In this document: positions 8,400 to 18,363 of the stretch, piece after piece
Layout of the letters: each line of letters starts with the position of its first letter
Numbering within the stretch: the first letter of the stretch is position 1
Assembly (NCBI RefSeq): GCF_000188035.1
Contig: NZ_AEUY02000005.1
Span: 124,001 to 188,000 of the forward strand
Direction: 5' to 3'
DNA from: Streptococcus pseudoporcinus LQ 940-04
GTDB taxonomy: Bacteria; Bacillota; Bacilli; Lactobacillales; Streptococcaceae
DNA length: 64,000 nucleotides
Made by a program: the position numbers and the translations under genes
Notes under the pieces: model-generated
What the model was told of the DNA's origin: nothing
Databases searched by the model: none
What the model saw: the letters and a program-made list of their open reading frames with translations, nothing else

Positions 8400-9149
8400 A
8401 TGACAGAAGAGCTTTTAAAAACTGGGGAACGCATTGACCAATTATTCGCAAATGATATTAAAATTATTCAAAATAGGGATGTCTTTTCTTATTCAATTGA
8501 TAGTGTTCTACTATCCCGATTTCCAAGATTGCCGTCTCGAGGATTAATTGTTGACTTGTGCTCTGGTAATGGGGCTGTTGGACTTTTTGCTAGTCGCAAT
8601 ACTAATGCACAAATCGTGGAAATTGAAATTCAAGAACGATTGGCAGAAATGGCCCAACGTTCTATTAAGCTCAATCAACTAGAAGAACAAGTTTCAATGA
8701 TCTGCGATGATTTAAAGCATCTGTTAAATCATGTCCCTAGGTCTGGCGTTGATCTTATTCTCTGTAACCCGCCTTACTTTAAATCAACTGAAAGTTCAAA
8801 GAAAAACATGTCCGAGCACTACCTCTTGGCTCGCCATGAAATCACTACAAATCTAGAAGAAATCTGTAGCATCAGTCGACATGGTTTAAAATCTAACGGA
8901 CGTTTAGCCATGGTTCATCGGCCAGACCGTTTTATTGAAATAGTGGATTCTTTACGAAAATATGGCCTAGCTCCCAAGCGGATTCAATTCGTCTATCCTA
9001 AAGCTGGGAAAGAAGCCAACATGCTATTAATTGAGGCTATTAAAGATGGCTCTATTGAAGGCATGAAAATCTTGCCACCGCTCATCGTTCATGAAGAAAA
9101 CGGCGACTACACAGAAGATATCAATACTATTTATTTCGGCACAGAATAA
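8400..9149 (+). CDS. tRNA1(Val) adenine(37)-N6-methyltransferase (TrmN6/YabB-like)
   Basis: This 249-residue class I methyltransferase has the SAM-binding motif VDLCSGNGAVGLF (about 51-63) and the catalytic NPPYF motif typical of N6-adenine methylation. By family it should modify A37 of tRNA1(Val), though the exact RNA target in streptococci is inferred. The start is the ATG at 8400, which lacks a ribosome site and lies six bases after an extended -10. Downstream come a broken small membrane gene and a GIY-YIG gene, the usual partner of this methyltransferase in Firmicutes. Confidence 0.85.
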   Translation: MTEELLKTGERIDQLFANDIKIIQNRDVFSYSIDSVLLSRFPRLPSRGLIVDLCSGNGAVGLFASRNTNAQIVEIEIQERLAEMAQRSIKLNQLEEQVSMICDDLKHLLNHVPRSGVDLILCNPPYFKSTESSKKNMSEHYLLARHEITTNLEEICSISRHGLKSNGRLAMVHRPDRFIEIVDSLRKYGLAPKRIQFVYPKAGKEANMLLIEAIKDGSIEGMKILPPLIVHEENGDYTEDINTIYFGTE

Positions 9150-9165
9150 GGTTAGGAGGATAAGT

Positions 9166-9387
9166 TTACAGATAAAAAAACTATTTATCTCTAACCTCAT
9201 AGTGTTTGTTTTATTTCTTATTGTTGCATTCCTTCTATGAACTCTAGAAACTGATGGAACTGGTGTAATACAAACAAACCATTCTCGTCTGTTTACAGAA
9301 CTTGTTTGGGGTGCTTTTTATCTCTTAATACTAGCATTACAGATGCTCTTCATTCTCATAAAAAAGGCAATAATTCATGATAAATAA
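9166..9387 (+). pseudogene. Decayed small two-helix membrane protein gene
   Basis: After a perfect AGGAGG (9154-9159) and a six-base spacer comes TTA, where a TTG or ATG start would be expected. The frame then encodes a hydrophobic segment (IVFVLFLIVAFLL), hits an in-frame TGA at 9238-9240, and continues open for 48 codons with a second hydrophobic segment (GAFYLLILALQMLFILI) to a TAA at 9385. The frame overlaps the start of the next gene by 11 bp. Intact, it would give about 73 residues with two membrane helices. I do not recognise the family. Losing the start and gaining a stop make it a likely recent pseudogene. Confidence 0.6.
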
Positions 9388-9658
9388 GAAAGCATATATG
9401 TATGTTTTAGAATGTGCTGACAAAACGCTTTATACAGGATATACAACTGATATTGATAGAAGGCTCAAAACGCATAATGCCGGTAAGGGTGCTAAATACA
9501 CGCGTTCTCGCTTGCCAGTTAAACTACTCTATACGGAAACTTTTTCGAGTAAACAAGAAGCTATGAGCGCAGAAGCTCTTTTTAAGAAACGAAAAAGCCG
9601 TCAGGAAAAATTAATTTATATAAGAGAACATCAGGTTTCTTTAAAGAAAAAGGGTTAA
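9377..9658 (+). CDS. GIY-YIG domain protein (YhbQ/YazA-like)
   Basis: This 93-residue single-domain protein opens with [20 protein letters not shown], containing the paired Y-V-L and Y-T-G elements of the GIY-YIG nuclease fold, and has the conserved Arg and Glu later ([15 protein letters not shown]). Members of this small family bind or nick nucleic acids. The cellular role is not established. It is the last gene of the methyltransferase operon. Its ribosome site is weak, so translation probably depended on coupling with the now broken upstream frame. Confidence 0.85.
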   Translation: MINKKAYMYVLECADKTLYTGYTTDIDRRLKTHNAGKGAKYTRSRLPVKLLYTETFSSKQEAMSAEALFKKRKSRQEKLIYIREHQVSLKKKG

Positions 9659-9795
9659 AATAGTCTTTAAATCATCAAAAATCCTTAAAACTAAGCAACT
9701 GCAACTATAAAATTAGTCAAAAACGGCTTTTCATCACCAGTAATAGGTAAAAGAAACCCACCTACTTATTAGACGAGTAACCAAAGTAAAATGAA

Positions 9796-9836
9796 ATGGA
9801 CTTAGCTCTCTTCACTAGAGAACTAAGTCCATTTTT
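9796..9836. terminator. Strong bidirectional terminator
   Basis: A 15-bp stem (9796-9810 with 9818-9832, one G-T pair) with a seven-base loop is followed by TTTTT. It ends the methyltransferase/GIY-YIG operon and can also end kup, which converges on it. Confidence 0.85.
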
Positions 9837-9889
9837 AAAATACAAGAGTCAACTTTTTGAAGTCACCTGGAGCGCTTTTACGGTTTTTT

Positions 9890-11896
9890 CTAAACCGTTT
9901 CAGCTTTTGATTCAACTTCCTTTATTTCTTTTATTGGTAATTTCAAGATATCAGAGAGCATTAAGGGAACCAGCTCTACTTTTACCTCTGAATATTGCAA
10001 ACCAAACCAACGCGTAGGCGTTGCTGTGAAATGCTTGATACTTGCTTTTGTTTGCATGATAAAACGTTCAAAACCACTTAACTGTCTAGCTTGGGAAACA
10101 CGTTCTTCAATAATAACAAAACGGAAATCTCCCACTTCTCGTCCACGAGAAATTGAATACTCCTGAACTTGTTTCGGTAAACGGCCACTTTCCATTAAAT
10201 CTTGAACAATAGTTCTTAAATAACGCGGAACAGTTTGAGGCATTCTGAAACCTAGGTAGAGCTCCACTTTAACCATATAGTCAGTTCCCATCATGTCAAC
10301 CTTATACTTAGCTGTGTAAGGTTCATCTGTTACCTTTACATTTACAAACCAATATACTTTGGCCCGCTTTGGACGTTTATCCAAGATGGAATATAGAATT
10401 GATTTATCAATCATATTATCACTGATTCTATTTGTCAAGTACACAACATTTGTTTGATACAAATCAATAGAGGTATCATCTCGAAGAGCCTTGATCTGTT
10501 CACGGTAATCTAGTAGATTAAGAGACTTAACATATTTGAAAACAATCTTAGTACCACGATGCCAAATAAACATTAAAGAAACAATCGTCAATGCAAGGAT
10601 AACAACGACATATCCCCCATGGAAGAACTTAACAGCTGAAGCCCAAAAGAAAATAAATTCAATAGCTGCAAAAAATGACATCACCAAGTGAGCAAGGATT
10701 GATTTCATCCCGCGCTTAATAAGATAGTAATTAAGCAAAATAGTAGTCATTAACATGGTAATGGTAATGGCTAAGCCATAGGCTGATTCCATATGAGCGG
10801 AATTTCTAAAATATAACACTGTGCTTGATGTAATGATAAACAAAACCCAGTTAATTACAGGAATATACAGTTGTCCTAAATTTTCACCCGGGTAGGTAAC
10901 TCTAAAGAGCGGAAAAATTTTCAAGCGCATGGCTTCTGCTACTAAGGTAAATGAACCTGTTATTAAAGCCTGTGAGGCAATAATAGCAGCCATGGTTGCC
11001 AAAATAACAGCATAGACGCGAAAACCTTCAGGCACACTAGCAAAGAATGGATTTAACTCTATTCCACTATTTTTGTTTGCTAAAATCCAAGCTCCTTGAC
11101 CACAATAGGATAAGAGTATACAAACCTTAACAAATGGCCAGCTAACATAAATATTCCCACGACCAACGTGCCCCAAATCTGAATAAAGAGCTTCAGCACC
11201 GGTAGTTGCAAGGAAAATAGAACCTAAGATGAAAATACCACGATGATTTTCCGGGCTCAATAATAAATGGATAGCATAGTAAGGATTAATGGCTTTAAAG
11301 ATCTCTAAATGGCCAAGGGTGTTCATTAACCCCGTCAAACCAAGAAAGCTAAACCAAATAAACATAACAGGACCAAACAATTTACCAATCATGCTTGTCC
11401 CAAACCTTTGGATACTAAACAATGTTAGTAGAATCAACAAAGTAGTAATGATAACATTTGTTTGATTGGCATAGATGTGGTCAATACCTGGTACAGCCTT
11501 CAATCCTTCAATAGCTGAAGTAACTGTTACTGCTGGAGTCAAAGCCCCATCTGATAACAGGGTTGCGCCACCAATCATGGCTGGAACAATGAGCCACTTC
11601 GACATTCTTCTAACTAAAGTGTAGAGAGAAAAAATACCACCCTCATGATGGTTATCCGCCTTTAAAGCTATCCAAACATATTTAACAGTAGTGATTAGGG
11701 TTAAAGTCCAAAAAATTAATGATACTGAACCTAAGATAAACTGTTCAGATATTTGCGATAAACCATCTTGATTCTCAACTAAGGATTGCATGGTATAGAG
11801 GGGGCTAGTTCCAATATCACCATAGACAATTCCAAGTGCAATAATAAATCCAGCCTTTGTAGCTTTATCAAAAGCTGGGTGATTGGCATTAGACAT
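9890..11896 (-). CDS. kup: KUP-family potassium uptake protein
   Basis: Kup imports potassium, usually with protons, across the cytoplasmic membrane. The 668-residue protein starts with the family signature [15 protein letters not shown], has about twelve membrane helices over the first ~450 residues, and has a soluble C-terminal domain. Lactococcal relatives are inhibited by cyclic di-AMP, which is possible here but not shown by the sequence. AGGAGG precedes the ATG. The gene is monocistronic, with an extended -10 about 50 bases upstream and a terminator shared with the convergent operon. Confidence 0.94.
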   Translation of the reverse strand: MSNANHPAFDKATKAGFIIALGIVYGDIGTSPLYTMQSLVENQDGLSQISEQFILGSVSLIFWTLTLITTVKYVWIALKADNHHEGGIFSLYTLVRRMSKWLIVPAMIGGATLLSDGALTPAVTVTSAIEGLKAVPGIDHIYANQTNVIITTLLILLTLFSIQRFGTSMIGKLFGPVMFIWFSFLGLTGLMNTLGHLEIFKAINPYYAIHLLLSPENHRGIFILGSIFLATTGAEALYSDLGHVGRGNIYVSWPFVKVCILLSYCGQGAWILANKNSGIELNPFFASVPEGFRVYAVILATMAAIIASQALITGSFTLVAEAMRLKIFPLFRVTYPGENLGQLYIPVINWVLFIITSSTVLYFRNSAHMESAYGLAITITMLMTTILLNYYLIKRGMKSILAHLVMSFFAAIEFIFFWASAVKFFHGGYVVVILALTIVSLMFIWHRGTKIVFKYVKSLNLLDYREQIKALRDDTSIDLYQTNVVYLTNRISDNMIDKSILYSILDKRPKRAKVYWFVNVKVTDEPYTAKYKVDMMGTDYMVKVELYLGFRMPQTVPRYLRTIVQDLMESGRLPKQVQEYSISRGREVGDFRFVIIEERVSQARQLSGFERFIMQTKASIKHFTATPTRWFGLQYSEVKVELVPLMLSDILKLPIKEIKEVESKAETV

Positions 11897-11945
11897 CCAA
11901 TCGTCCTCCTAATATTCATTAAAAATACCAAAAATGGCTGAACTC

Positions 11946-11954
11946 ATTATAACA
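11946..11954 (-). promoter_or_regulatory. kup extended -10 promoter
   Basis: On the minus strand TGTTATAAT lies 49 bases before the ATG. The -35 is poor (TATCTT). No riboswitch fits in the short leader. Confidence 0.5.
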
Positions 11955-11983
11955 AATTATGATATAAAAAGATATGAAAGATA

Positions 11984-12018
11984 AACAAAAAAGAGCTGAA
12001 AACGTAGTCAGCTCTCTT
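11984..12018 (-). terminator. Terminator of the DEAD-box helicase gene
   Basis: On the minus strand AGAGCTGA pairs with TCAGCTCT (12008-12015 with 11992-11999) and is followed by a T-run just after the stop codon. Confidence 0.75.
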
Positions 12019-12022
12019 TTGT

Positions 12023-13639
12023 TTATTCACCTTTATGACGGATAACAAATCCAGATTCCTTACTTGAAGATTTTTTGTCTTTATTAAAGAATTCTTTTGC
12101 ATGTCGTTTAGGCTTACGCTTAAAGTCACGACTTCCGCCATTCTCATCACGTTTGTCTTTACGACGGTCATCTCGTTTTTCTCCACCACGACGGTCGTCA
12201 CGTTTTCCACGATAACCACCACGGCGTTCACCATCACGACCTCCTCGACCACGACCTCCTTTAGCAGATTTCTTACCACCGCCGTGACCACCACCAACAT
12301 ATTTGAATGGTAATGGTTTTTCACGTGCAATTTCAACCTCTGGTTGGTCTGCTGGGTCTTGAACGGTTAAACTCAAAATATAAAGTGCTAACTCTTCAGG
12401 TGTAAATTCAGAGGCTAATTGGATAGCGTCACCTTTAAATTTCTCAAAGTTTGAACGAATTGTTTCATCTGCAAAATCACGTTCAATTTTCTTGAGTGCC
12501 ACTTTTTTCTTTGCTTGAAAGGCTTCTTCAGCCGTTGCTGGTTTCAGCGGTTTCATTTGTTTCTTAGTCAAGTTTTCAATCATACTTAAGTAACCCATCT
12601 CATTTGGTGAAACGAAAGTAATTGATTCTCCAGATTTACCAGCACGGCCTGTACGACCGATACGGTGAACATAAGATTCTGGATCTTGTGTAATATCGTA
12701 GTTATAAACATGGGTTACGTTTGAAATGTCAAGACCACGCGCAGCAACGTCTGTTGCTACTAAGATATCAACTTGGTCCCCTTTAAAATCGCGAATAACA
12801 CGTAACCGTTTATTCTGATCAAGGTCACCATGGATACCTTCGGCACGAAAACCTCGCAATTTCAAACCACGTGTGATTTCATCGACGCGACGCTTTGTCC
12901 GGCCAAAAACAATTGATAATTCTGGTTGGTCAACGTCCATCAAACGTGTCATGGTATCAAACTTTTCTTGTTCTTTAACACGAACATAGTATTGTTCAAC
13001 ATTAACGTTTGTCAGTTCTTTATTTTTTATTTGAACATGCTCTGGATTTTTCATAAACTTAACACCAATTTGTTTTATAGGTGCTGGCATAGTTGCTGAA
13101 AAAAGCAGGGTTTGGCGTTCTTCAGGAACACGACTAATAATAGCTTCGATATCCTCTAAGAAGCCCATATTAAGCATTTCATCAGCTTCATCTAAAATAA
13201 GAGTTTCAACATGATCAAGTTTTAATGCTTTACGTTTAATTAAGTCAAGTAAACGACCTGGTGTACCAACAACAATGTGTGCTCCTGATTTTAGAGCTTT
13301 AATTTGTTTATCAATACTTGCACCACCATAGACGGAGCGAACTTTAACACCCTTATCACGACCAAAACGGAAGAGTTCTTCCTGACTTTGAACAGCAAGT
13401 TCACGCGTTGGAGCAATAACAAGTGCTTGGATAATATTTTCATCCGTACGGATCTTATTCAAGGTTGGAAGACCAAAAGCAGCTGTTTTACCAGTTCCTG
13501 TTTGTGCTTGACCAATGACATCTTTTCCTTCTAAAGCTAGTGGTATAGTCATCTCTTGGATAGGAGATGCTTTCTCAAAACCTGCTGTTACAACAGCTGA
13601 TTGGATGTCTTCAGATAAGTTTAATTCTGTAAATTTCAA
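12023..13639 (-). CDS. cshA: DEAD-box ATP-dependent RNA helicase with basic RGG tail
   Basis: The helicase unwinds RNA in ribosome assembly and mRNA decay, often at low temperature. The 538-residue protein contains the Q motif (FEKASPIQ), Walker A AQTGTGKTA, LDEADEML, SAT, and the C-terminal HRIGRTGRAG. A long tail follows, rich in G, R, K and D with RGG-like repeats, typical of CshA-type proteins. I place the start at TTG 13639, followed by KFTELNLS as in relatives; the longer ATG frame to 13705 has no family match. A GAGA ribosome site is close by. A small hairpin with a T-run lies in the leader. Confidence 0.9.
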   Translation of the reverse strand: MKFTELNLSEDIQSAVVTAGFEKASPIQEMTIPLALEGKDVIGQAQTGTGKTAAFGLPTLNKIRTDENIIQALVIAPTRELAVQSQEELFRFGRDKGVKVRSVYGGASIDKQIKALKSGAHIVVGTPGRLLDLIKRKALKLDHVETLILDEADEMLNMGFLEDIEAIISRVPEERQTLLFSATMPAPIKQIGVKFMKNPEHVQIKNKELTNVNVEQYYVRVKEQEKFDTMTRLMDVDQPELSIVFGRTKRRVDEITRGLKLRGFRAEGIHGDLDQNKRLRVIRDFKGDQVDILVATDVAARGLDISNVTHVYNYDITQDPESYVHRIGRTGRAGKSGESITFVSPNEMGYLSMIENLTKKQMKPLKPATAEEAFQAKKKVALKKIERDFADETIRSNFEKFKGDAIQLASEFTPEELALYILSLTVQDPADQPEVEIAREKPLPFKYVGGGHGGGKKSAKGGRGRGGRDGERRGGYRGKRDDRRGGEKRDDRRKDKRDENGGSRDFKRKPKRHAKEFFNKDKKSSSKESGFVIRHKGE

Positions 13640-13655
13640 ATGTTTCTCTTTTCTA

Positions 13656-13679
13656 AAAAGGCAGTGCGAAGCTGCCTTA
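13656..13679 (-). promoter_or_regulatory. Leader hairpin with T-run before the helicase start, possible attenuator
   Basis: On the minus strand AAGGCAG pairs with CTGCCTT around a seven-base loop, followed immediately by TTT, 18 bases before the TTG start. It could be an attenuator or an RNA-stability hairpin. The tail is short, so the call is tentative. Confidence 0.35.
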
Positions 13680-14062
13680 TAAGCCTTTATAGTTCTGTCG
13701 TTCAATTAACAACTAGACTAGTGTAACATAATTATATCTAAAAAGATAGGAAAGAAGTTATGAAAAGGTTTTTATGAAAAATAACTATTATTTACTAAAT
13801 TTTTTAGCAATACTCTAATAAAAAACTTCTCCTCTTTCATTAGTAGGCTTTAAAAATTATGACTAGCTCTATGAGACAGCCCTAAAATTTTGAAGAGGTT
13901 CCAACTTTCACCTCACTAAGACTAGCAATAATCTCTCGTTTGCTTAAGACAAGCACTCAATACCATAAAAATACCTTTCCATGCCTAAAAGAATTAACTT
14001 AGTTTCTCTATACAGATACTAAAGCTGGTCTTATATTTGCTCTAAAGAAGTCTGACCTTATT
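13680..14062. other. Gene-free interval between the helicase and prfC
   Basis: Apart from the probable helicase promoter area (AT-rich, TATAAT-like around 13728-13735 on the minus strand) I see no coding frame, RNA gene or clear repeat. The rest is AT-rich sequence with stops in all frames. Confidence 0.5.
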
Positions 14063-14090
14063 TAAAAAGGACTTCTATAGAAGTCCTTGA
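14063..14090 (-). terminator. Terminator of prfC
   Basis: Nine-base perfect stem AAGGACTTC with GAAGTCCTT (14067-14075 and 14080-14088), loop TATA, with a T-run on the minus strand. Confidence 0.85.
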
Positions 14091-14122
14091 AGCTAAACAC
14101 CTTGTTTAGATCTGCAGTGCTA

Positions 14123-15667
14123 TTACATTTTTTCTTCCAATTGAACATCTGGATATTTGTCTGCAAACCAGCGAAGGGCAAAATCATTTTCAAAGAGGAA
14201 AACCGGTTGATCGAAACGGTCCTTAGCCAAAATATTTCGGCTTGATGACATGCGTTGATCTAAATCTTCTTCTTTAATCCAACGAACGGTTTTTTTGCCC
14301 ATTGGGGTCATAAGGACCTCAGCATTATATTCACCTTCCATTCGGTGTTTAAAAACTTCAAATTGGAGCTGGCCTACAGCACCAAGCATGTAGTCACCAG
14401 TCTGGTAATTTTTGTAGAGTTGGATAGCTCCCTCTTGCACCAATTGTTCCATTCCTTTGTGGAAGGATTTTTGTTTCATGACATTTTTAGCGGAAACCTT
14501 CATAAAGATTTCTGGAGTAAAGGTTGGTAGAGGTTCAAATTCAAATTTATTTTTACCAACTGTTAAGGTATCACCTACCTGATAAGTCCCTGTATCATAA
14601 ACGCCAATAATATCACCAGCAACAGCATTTTGCACATTTTCACGCGACTCAGCCATAAATTGTGTCACGTTCGACAGTTTGACACCTTTCCCAGTACGAC
14701 TCAAATTAACACTCATACCTTTACTAAATTCACCTGAAACGATACGAACAAAAGCAATACGGTCACGATGGCGAGGATCCATATTGGCCTGGATTTTAAA
14801 GACAAAACCAGAAAAATCTTTGTCTAGAGGATCAATGACTTTTTCGTCTGTCGTTTTATGGCCATGCGGCTCTGGAGCAAACTCCAAGAAGGTATCAAGA
14901 AAAGTTTGGACACCAAAATTTGTTAGGGCTGAGCCAAAGAAAACAGGGGTTAATTCACCAGCCAAAATAGCCTCTGCCGAAAATTCATTTCCAGCTTCCT
15001 GGAGTAACTCGATATCCTCAAGAGCTTGTTCATAGAAGGGATTGTTAACAAAAAGTTCTGTTCCTTCTTCTAAATCTGCAAACCGTTGTTCTCCTTTATA
15101 AAGTTCTAAACGTTGGTTATGAAGATCATAAAGACCTTCAAAAGCTCTTCCCATCCCAATTGGCCAATTCATAGGGTAAGAAGCAATTCCAAGAACCTCT
15201 TCTAGTTCTTCTAAGAGCTCCAGGGGTTCGCGACCATCACGGTCCAGCTTATTTATAAATGTAAAGACAGGGATACCACGATGTTTAACAACTTCAAACA
15301 GTTTCTTAGTTTGTGCTTCAATACCTTTGGCAGAATCAACCACCATTACTGCAGCATCGACAGCCATCAAGGTTCTATAGGTATCTTCAGAAAAGTCTTC
15401 ATGCCCTGGCGTATCTAAAATATTAACACGCTTACCTGCATAATCAAACTGCATAACAGATGATGTTACTGAGATTCCTCTTTGCTTTTCAATATCCATC
15501 CAGTCTGATTTAGCAAATGTTCCCGTTTTTTTCCCTTTTACAGTCCCTGCTTCACGGATTTCACCGCCAAAATAGAGCAATTGTTCAGTGATTGTTGTTT
15601 TACCAGCATCTGGGTGACTGATGATGGCAAAAGTTCGTCTTTTTTTTATTTCTTCTTGTATTGACAT
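14123..15667 (-). CDS. prfC: Peptide chain release factor 3
   Basis: RF3 is a translational GTPase that removes RF1 and RF2 from the ribosome after termination. The 514-residue protein has the P-loop SHPDAGKTT (17-25), the DTPGHEDF switch II motif, and NKLD for guanine recognition, followed by the beta-barrel and C-terminal domains. The length is normal. AAGGAA precedes the ATG. It is monocistronic. Confidence 0.96.
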   Translation of the reverse strand: MSIQEEIKKRRTFAIISHPDAGKTTITEQLLYFGGEIREAGTVKGKKTGTFAKSDWMDIEKQRGISVTSSVMQFDYAGKRVNILDTPGHEDFSEDTYRTLMAVDAAVMVVDSAKGIEAQTKKLFEVVKHRGIPVFTFINKLDRDGREPLELLEELEEVLGIASYPMNWPIGMGRAFEGLYDLHNQRLELYKGEQRFADLEEGTELFVNNPFYEQALEDIELLQEAGNEFSAEAILAGELTPVFFGSALTNFGVQTFLDTFLEFAPEPHGHKTTDEKVIDPLDKDFSGFVFKIQANMDPRHRDRIAFVRIVSGEFSKGMSVNLSRTGKGVKLSNVTQFMAESRENVQNAVAGDIIGVYDTGTYQVGDTLTVGKNKFEFEPLPTFTPEIFMKVSAKNVMKQKSFHKGMEQLVQEGAIQLYKNYQTGDYMLGAVGQLQFEVFKHRMEGEYNAEVLMTPMGKKTVRWIKEEDLDQRMSSSRNILAKDRFDQPVFLFENDFALRWFADKYPDVQLEEKM

Positions 15668-15788
15668 AGGTCTTCCTTAGGTAATTACAGTTCTTATTAA
15701 TTCTACTATACTTATTAGTTATATTGAAACTAATTTGTTATTTCCAAGTGATACTACATGGGTCTCTCCTCGGTATTTTAAAGTAAAA

Positions 15789-15815
15789 AAGCGTCGAATG
15801 ATCGACAACTTCTTT
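15789..15815 (-). terminator. Weak terminator after the YwaF-like gene
   Basis: GTCGA pairs with TCGAC (15793-15797, 15802-15806) and is followed by GCTTTTTT on the minus strand. The stem is short. Confidence 0.4.
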
Positions 15816-15847
15816 ATTATATCGGATTTTAAGTGCTTTAGCAATGA

Positions 15848-16540
15848 CTATCCTTTCGCCACAGGTACAAATGCTTCTTCTTTTAGACAGTAACGGATAT
15901 AGACTGATTCTACTAGCTTCGCTAACAGCCATAAGCCTAGGGTTAACAAGCAAAAATTACCTACTAGATGACGACTGTGAAGCAGGGGCAATTCCATAAC
16001 AAAGCCATAATTACCGCCTGTTAAGATATTGACAATCATTAAAGAAAAATGGAGAGTCGCTAGAAATGTCAGCGAAAAGACTGATGACGATAACTCTTTA
16101 TCATAATAATAAAGGAGATAGATAAGGGCATTAACTAACAAAGCGTAATGCCCTAGATAAAATGCAAAGTTAGTCACATGAATCAGAGGATAGGGATATA
16201 AATCAGGGGAAAATAAGGCCAGAATTGATCCTCCTATCCCTAATAACATCATCAATTGCTTAAGCTTACTTTTGTTGGGGAAGAGAAAAATAGCTAGCAT
16301 TCCAATGCGACAATGGTAAAGAGGCAAAGCTTCGGAGGCAGGAAAACCTTTAAGGATATACCACCCATAAAATGTTATGAGTTGAAATAGTTGAAGCCCT
16401 AGAAAAAAATAACGGAAGCTCTTCTTGTGATAATAGTTTAATGTCAAATAAATTAAAACAGGAAGCAAAAGCAAACACAAAAGATAAAATTGCAGACTAA
16501 TACGTGGGAGTTCTGTGGGAGTTAAAGCAAAAAAATTCAT
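15848..16540 (-). CDS. TIGR02206/YwaF-family integral membrane protein
   Basis: This 230-residue protein is almost entirely membrane-spanning, with six or seven hydrophobic helices. It matches my recollection of the TIGR02206 (YwaF) family, including the conserved LPLYHCRIGM stretch after the third helix and the HGN/GGNYGF-type loop near the C-terminus. No biochemical function is established. AAAGGA lies upstream of the ATG. It is transcribed alone between prfC and murF. Confidence 0.7.
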   Translation of the reverse strand: MNFFALTPTELPRISLQFYLLCLLLLPVLIYLTLNYYHKKSFRYFFLGLQLFQLITFYGWYILKGFPASEALPLYHCRIGMLAIFLFPNKSKLKQLMMLLGIGGSILALFSPDLYPYPLIHVTNFAFYLGHYALLVNALIYLLYYYDKELSSSVFSLTFLATLHFSLMIVNILTGGNYGFVMELPLLHSRHLVGNFCLLTLGLWLLAKLVESVYIRYCLKEEAFVPVAKG

Positions 16541-16638
16541 AAGAAATCCTTTCTCGATTTTTTAATTATACCTTAATCATAACTTTTGGACAAGTTAGAT
16601 TAGCAATTAAAAAATAAAAAAGTTATTAAGAATCTCCA

Positions 16639-18003
16639 CTATGCTAAAAGCCGATTCACAATTTCTTCTAAATGCATTGAATGACTTCCCTTTATTAGAA
16701 TCTGATCATTAGAACCAAGTATTTCTTGAACATGATGATATAAATCTTCAAACTGGTCTTCAGCTTCGGTCTTTTTAAAGAAAAAGACTTTTCCAATAGG
16801 ATACATTTGGCTAGCTAATTGTGCTAAAGGTTCAATATCCTGACCATAAAAAATTAAATGATCAATGTCATCTGGATTCAAAGCCTGTATTAGCTGACAA
16901 TGTAAATCAACTGAACTTGGACCCAATTCCTTCATATCTGCCAATAAGGCTATTTTTTGTCCCCCTTGATTTGGTACAATCTGTGCAAAAGTTTCTAAGA
17001 TAAGGCGCATGGCTGTAGGATTTGCATTATAGACGTCTGATAATATATCCGCTCCATTACTGGCTTTCTTCCACTCTGTTCTGTTGCCTGTCAATTGGAT
17101 ATGTTCTAAAGCTTCAAGAATATCTTCCTCTGCGACAGCTAAGAGTTTTCCAACGTAAGCAGCAAGCATAGCATTTATCGCGTTATACTTACCTGATAAG
17201 GGTAATGTCAAGGCTTGTTCCAAAACATTTGTTGTGAATCTTAAGCTGTTTTTGCTTTCCTCAATTGAGTTGACAAAAATTTCCTGATTTTCACCAAAAC
17301 GGATAACCATTTGGTTTTCAGGTAAATAAGGATCAATAATAGGATCTCCCGGTGCAATCAGAATACCATGAGAATTCATGCCATCAGTAATTTGCATTTT
17401 CCCTTGAGCTATTTTTTCTCGGCTACCAAAGAATTCTAAATGAGCTTCGCCAATCAAGGTTACAACAGCAATATGTGGCTGGACAATTTCTGAAAGAAGA
17501 TGAATATCTCCCATATGATCTTGACCCATTTCCAGAACAATCTTTTCAGTATCATCAGGCATGTGAAGAACCGTATAAGGCAAACCAATTTCGTTATTGT
17601 AGTTTCCTTGAGTCTTATAGGTTTTGTAAGTTGTTGCTAGCACAGCCTCAATCATATCCTTGGTAGAGGTTTTTCCATTTGAACCCGTAACAGCAATAAC
17701 ATCTAGACGCATTTTCTCGATATAGTACTTAGCAAGCTCTTGAAAGGCTTTCAAGCAATCTTTAACTAGAATATAGGGGTGACCGCTAATCTCTTTTTCA
17801 GAAAATGTGGCAACAGCTCCATTCTCAAAAGCTTTTTCGATAAAATCATGACCATCTCGCTCTCCTTTTAAAGGTAGAAAAAGATCTCCTTTTTCAATTC
17901 TACGGCTATCAAATTCGATTTGTTTCAGGGGGACGTCATCAAATTCAGAAATAATATTCTGAGCCTCCACTACTTTTGCAACTTCATACAATGATAATTT
18001 CAT
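16639..18003 (-). CDS. murF: UDP-N-acetylmuramoyl-tripeptide:D-alanyl-D-alanine ligase
   Basis: MurF adds the D-Ala-D-Ala dipeptide made by Ddl to the peptidoglycan precursor, the last cytoplasmic step of the stem peptide. The 454-residue protein has an N-terminal substrate domain, the ATP motif TGSNGKTSTKD (106-116), a central ligase domain and the C-terminal Mur ligase domain (SDVYNANPTAM, ADMKELG). AAGGAA is upstream of the ATG. Its partner gene ddl lies directly upstream on the same strand but is separated by 360 bp with its own terminator, so the two are not strictly an operon. Confidence 0.96.
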   Translation of the reverse strand: MKLSLYEVAKVVEAQNIISEFDDVPLKQIEFDSRRIEKGDLFLPLKGERDGHDFIEKAFENGAVATFSEKEISGHPYILVKDCLKAFQELAKYYIEKMRLDVIAVTGSNGKTSTKDMIEAVLATTYKTYKTQGNYNNEIGLPYTVLHMPDDTEKIVLEMGQDHMGDIHLLSEIVQPHIAVVTLIGEAHLEFFGSREKIAQGKMQITDGMNSHGILIAPGDPIIDPYLPENQMVIRFGENQEIFVNSIEESKNSLRFTTNVLEQALTLPLSGKYNAINAMLAAYVGKLLAVAEEDILEALEHIQLTGNRTEWKKASNGADILSDVYNANPTAMRLILETFAQIVPNQGGQKIALLADMKELGPSSVDLHCQLIQALNPDDIDHLIFYGQDIEPLAQLASQMYPIGKVFFFKKTEAEDQFEDLYHHVQEILGSNDQILIKGSHSMHLEEIVNRLLA

Positions 18004-18047
18004 AATATTTCCTTCTTCTTTACAGTAACAAAAAAATTCTCACACTC

Positions 18048-18056
18048 ATTATACCA
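18048..18056 (-). promoter_or_regulatory. murF extended -10 promoter
   Basis: On the minus strand TGGTATAAT lies 44 bases before the murF ATG, the same extended hexamer as in holA, xseA, folD and ftsA. Confidence 0.55.
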
Positions 18057-18059
18057 CTT

Positions 18060-18327
18060 TTTAAAAAGAAAATAATGACATTTTAAAGAGCTAAAACATG
18101 TCCTAAGATTTTTCCTAGAAGGTTAAATGAAACTTTCTGACAGAGTAACTAATTGTCTTGACCCGCATTAGAACTTATTTTTCACCTACCCTTGCCCCAA
18201 TGTTGTTTTCAGCTACTATTTGGGATGCAGAGCTGCGGTTACAAGCCATTGAATGACTGATAGGAATCACAGTTCCCATGCTACTATAGTACCTATCTTA
18301 CAAAAAGAGTGTTAAAACAAAATAAAA
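18060..18327. other. Gene-free interval between murF and ddl
   Basis: No open frame of coding quality, no RNA gene and no repeat were found. Stops occur in every frame. Confidence 0.5.
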
Positions 18328-18360
18328 GAACAGAGTGTCATCACCACTTTGTCCTTTCAC
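18328..18360 (-). terminator. Probable terminator of ddl
   Basis: A ten-base imperfect stem (GAACAGAGTG with CACTTTGTCC, one mismatch and one G-T pair) starts just past the ddl stop and is followed on the minus strand by a T-rich tail. Confidence 0.6.
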
Positions 18361-18363
18361 CTA

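Noticed and set aside
11947..12336. 129-codon minus-strand frame overlapping the helicase tail
   Set aside because: It is a shifted frame of the repetitive RGG-rich tail, with Val-rich low-complexity product and no ribosome site.
14679..15035. 118-codon plus-strand frame opposite prfC
   Set aside because: It is an antisense shadow of a conserved gene.
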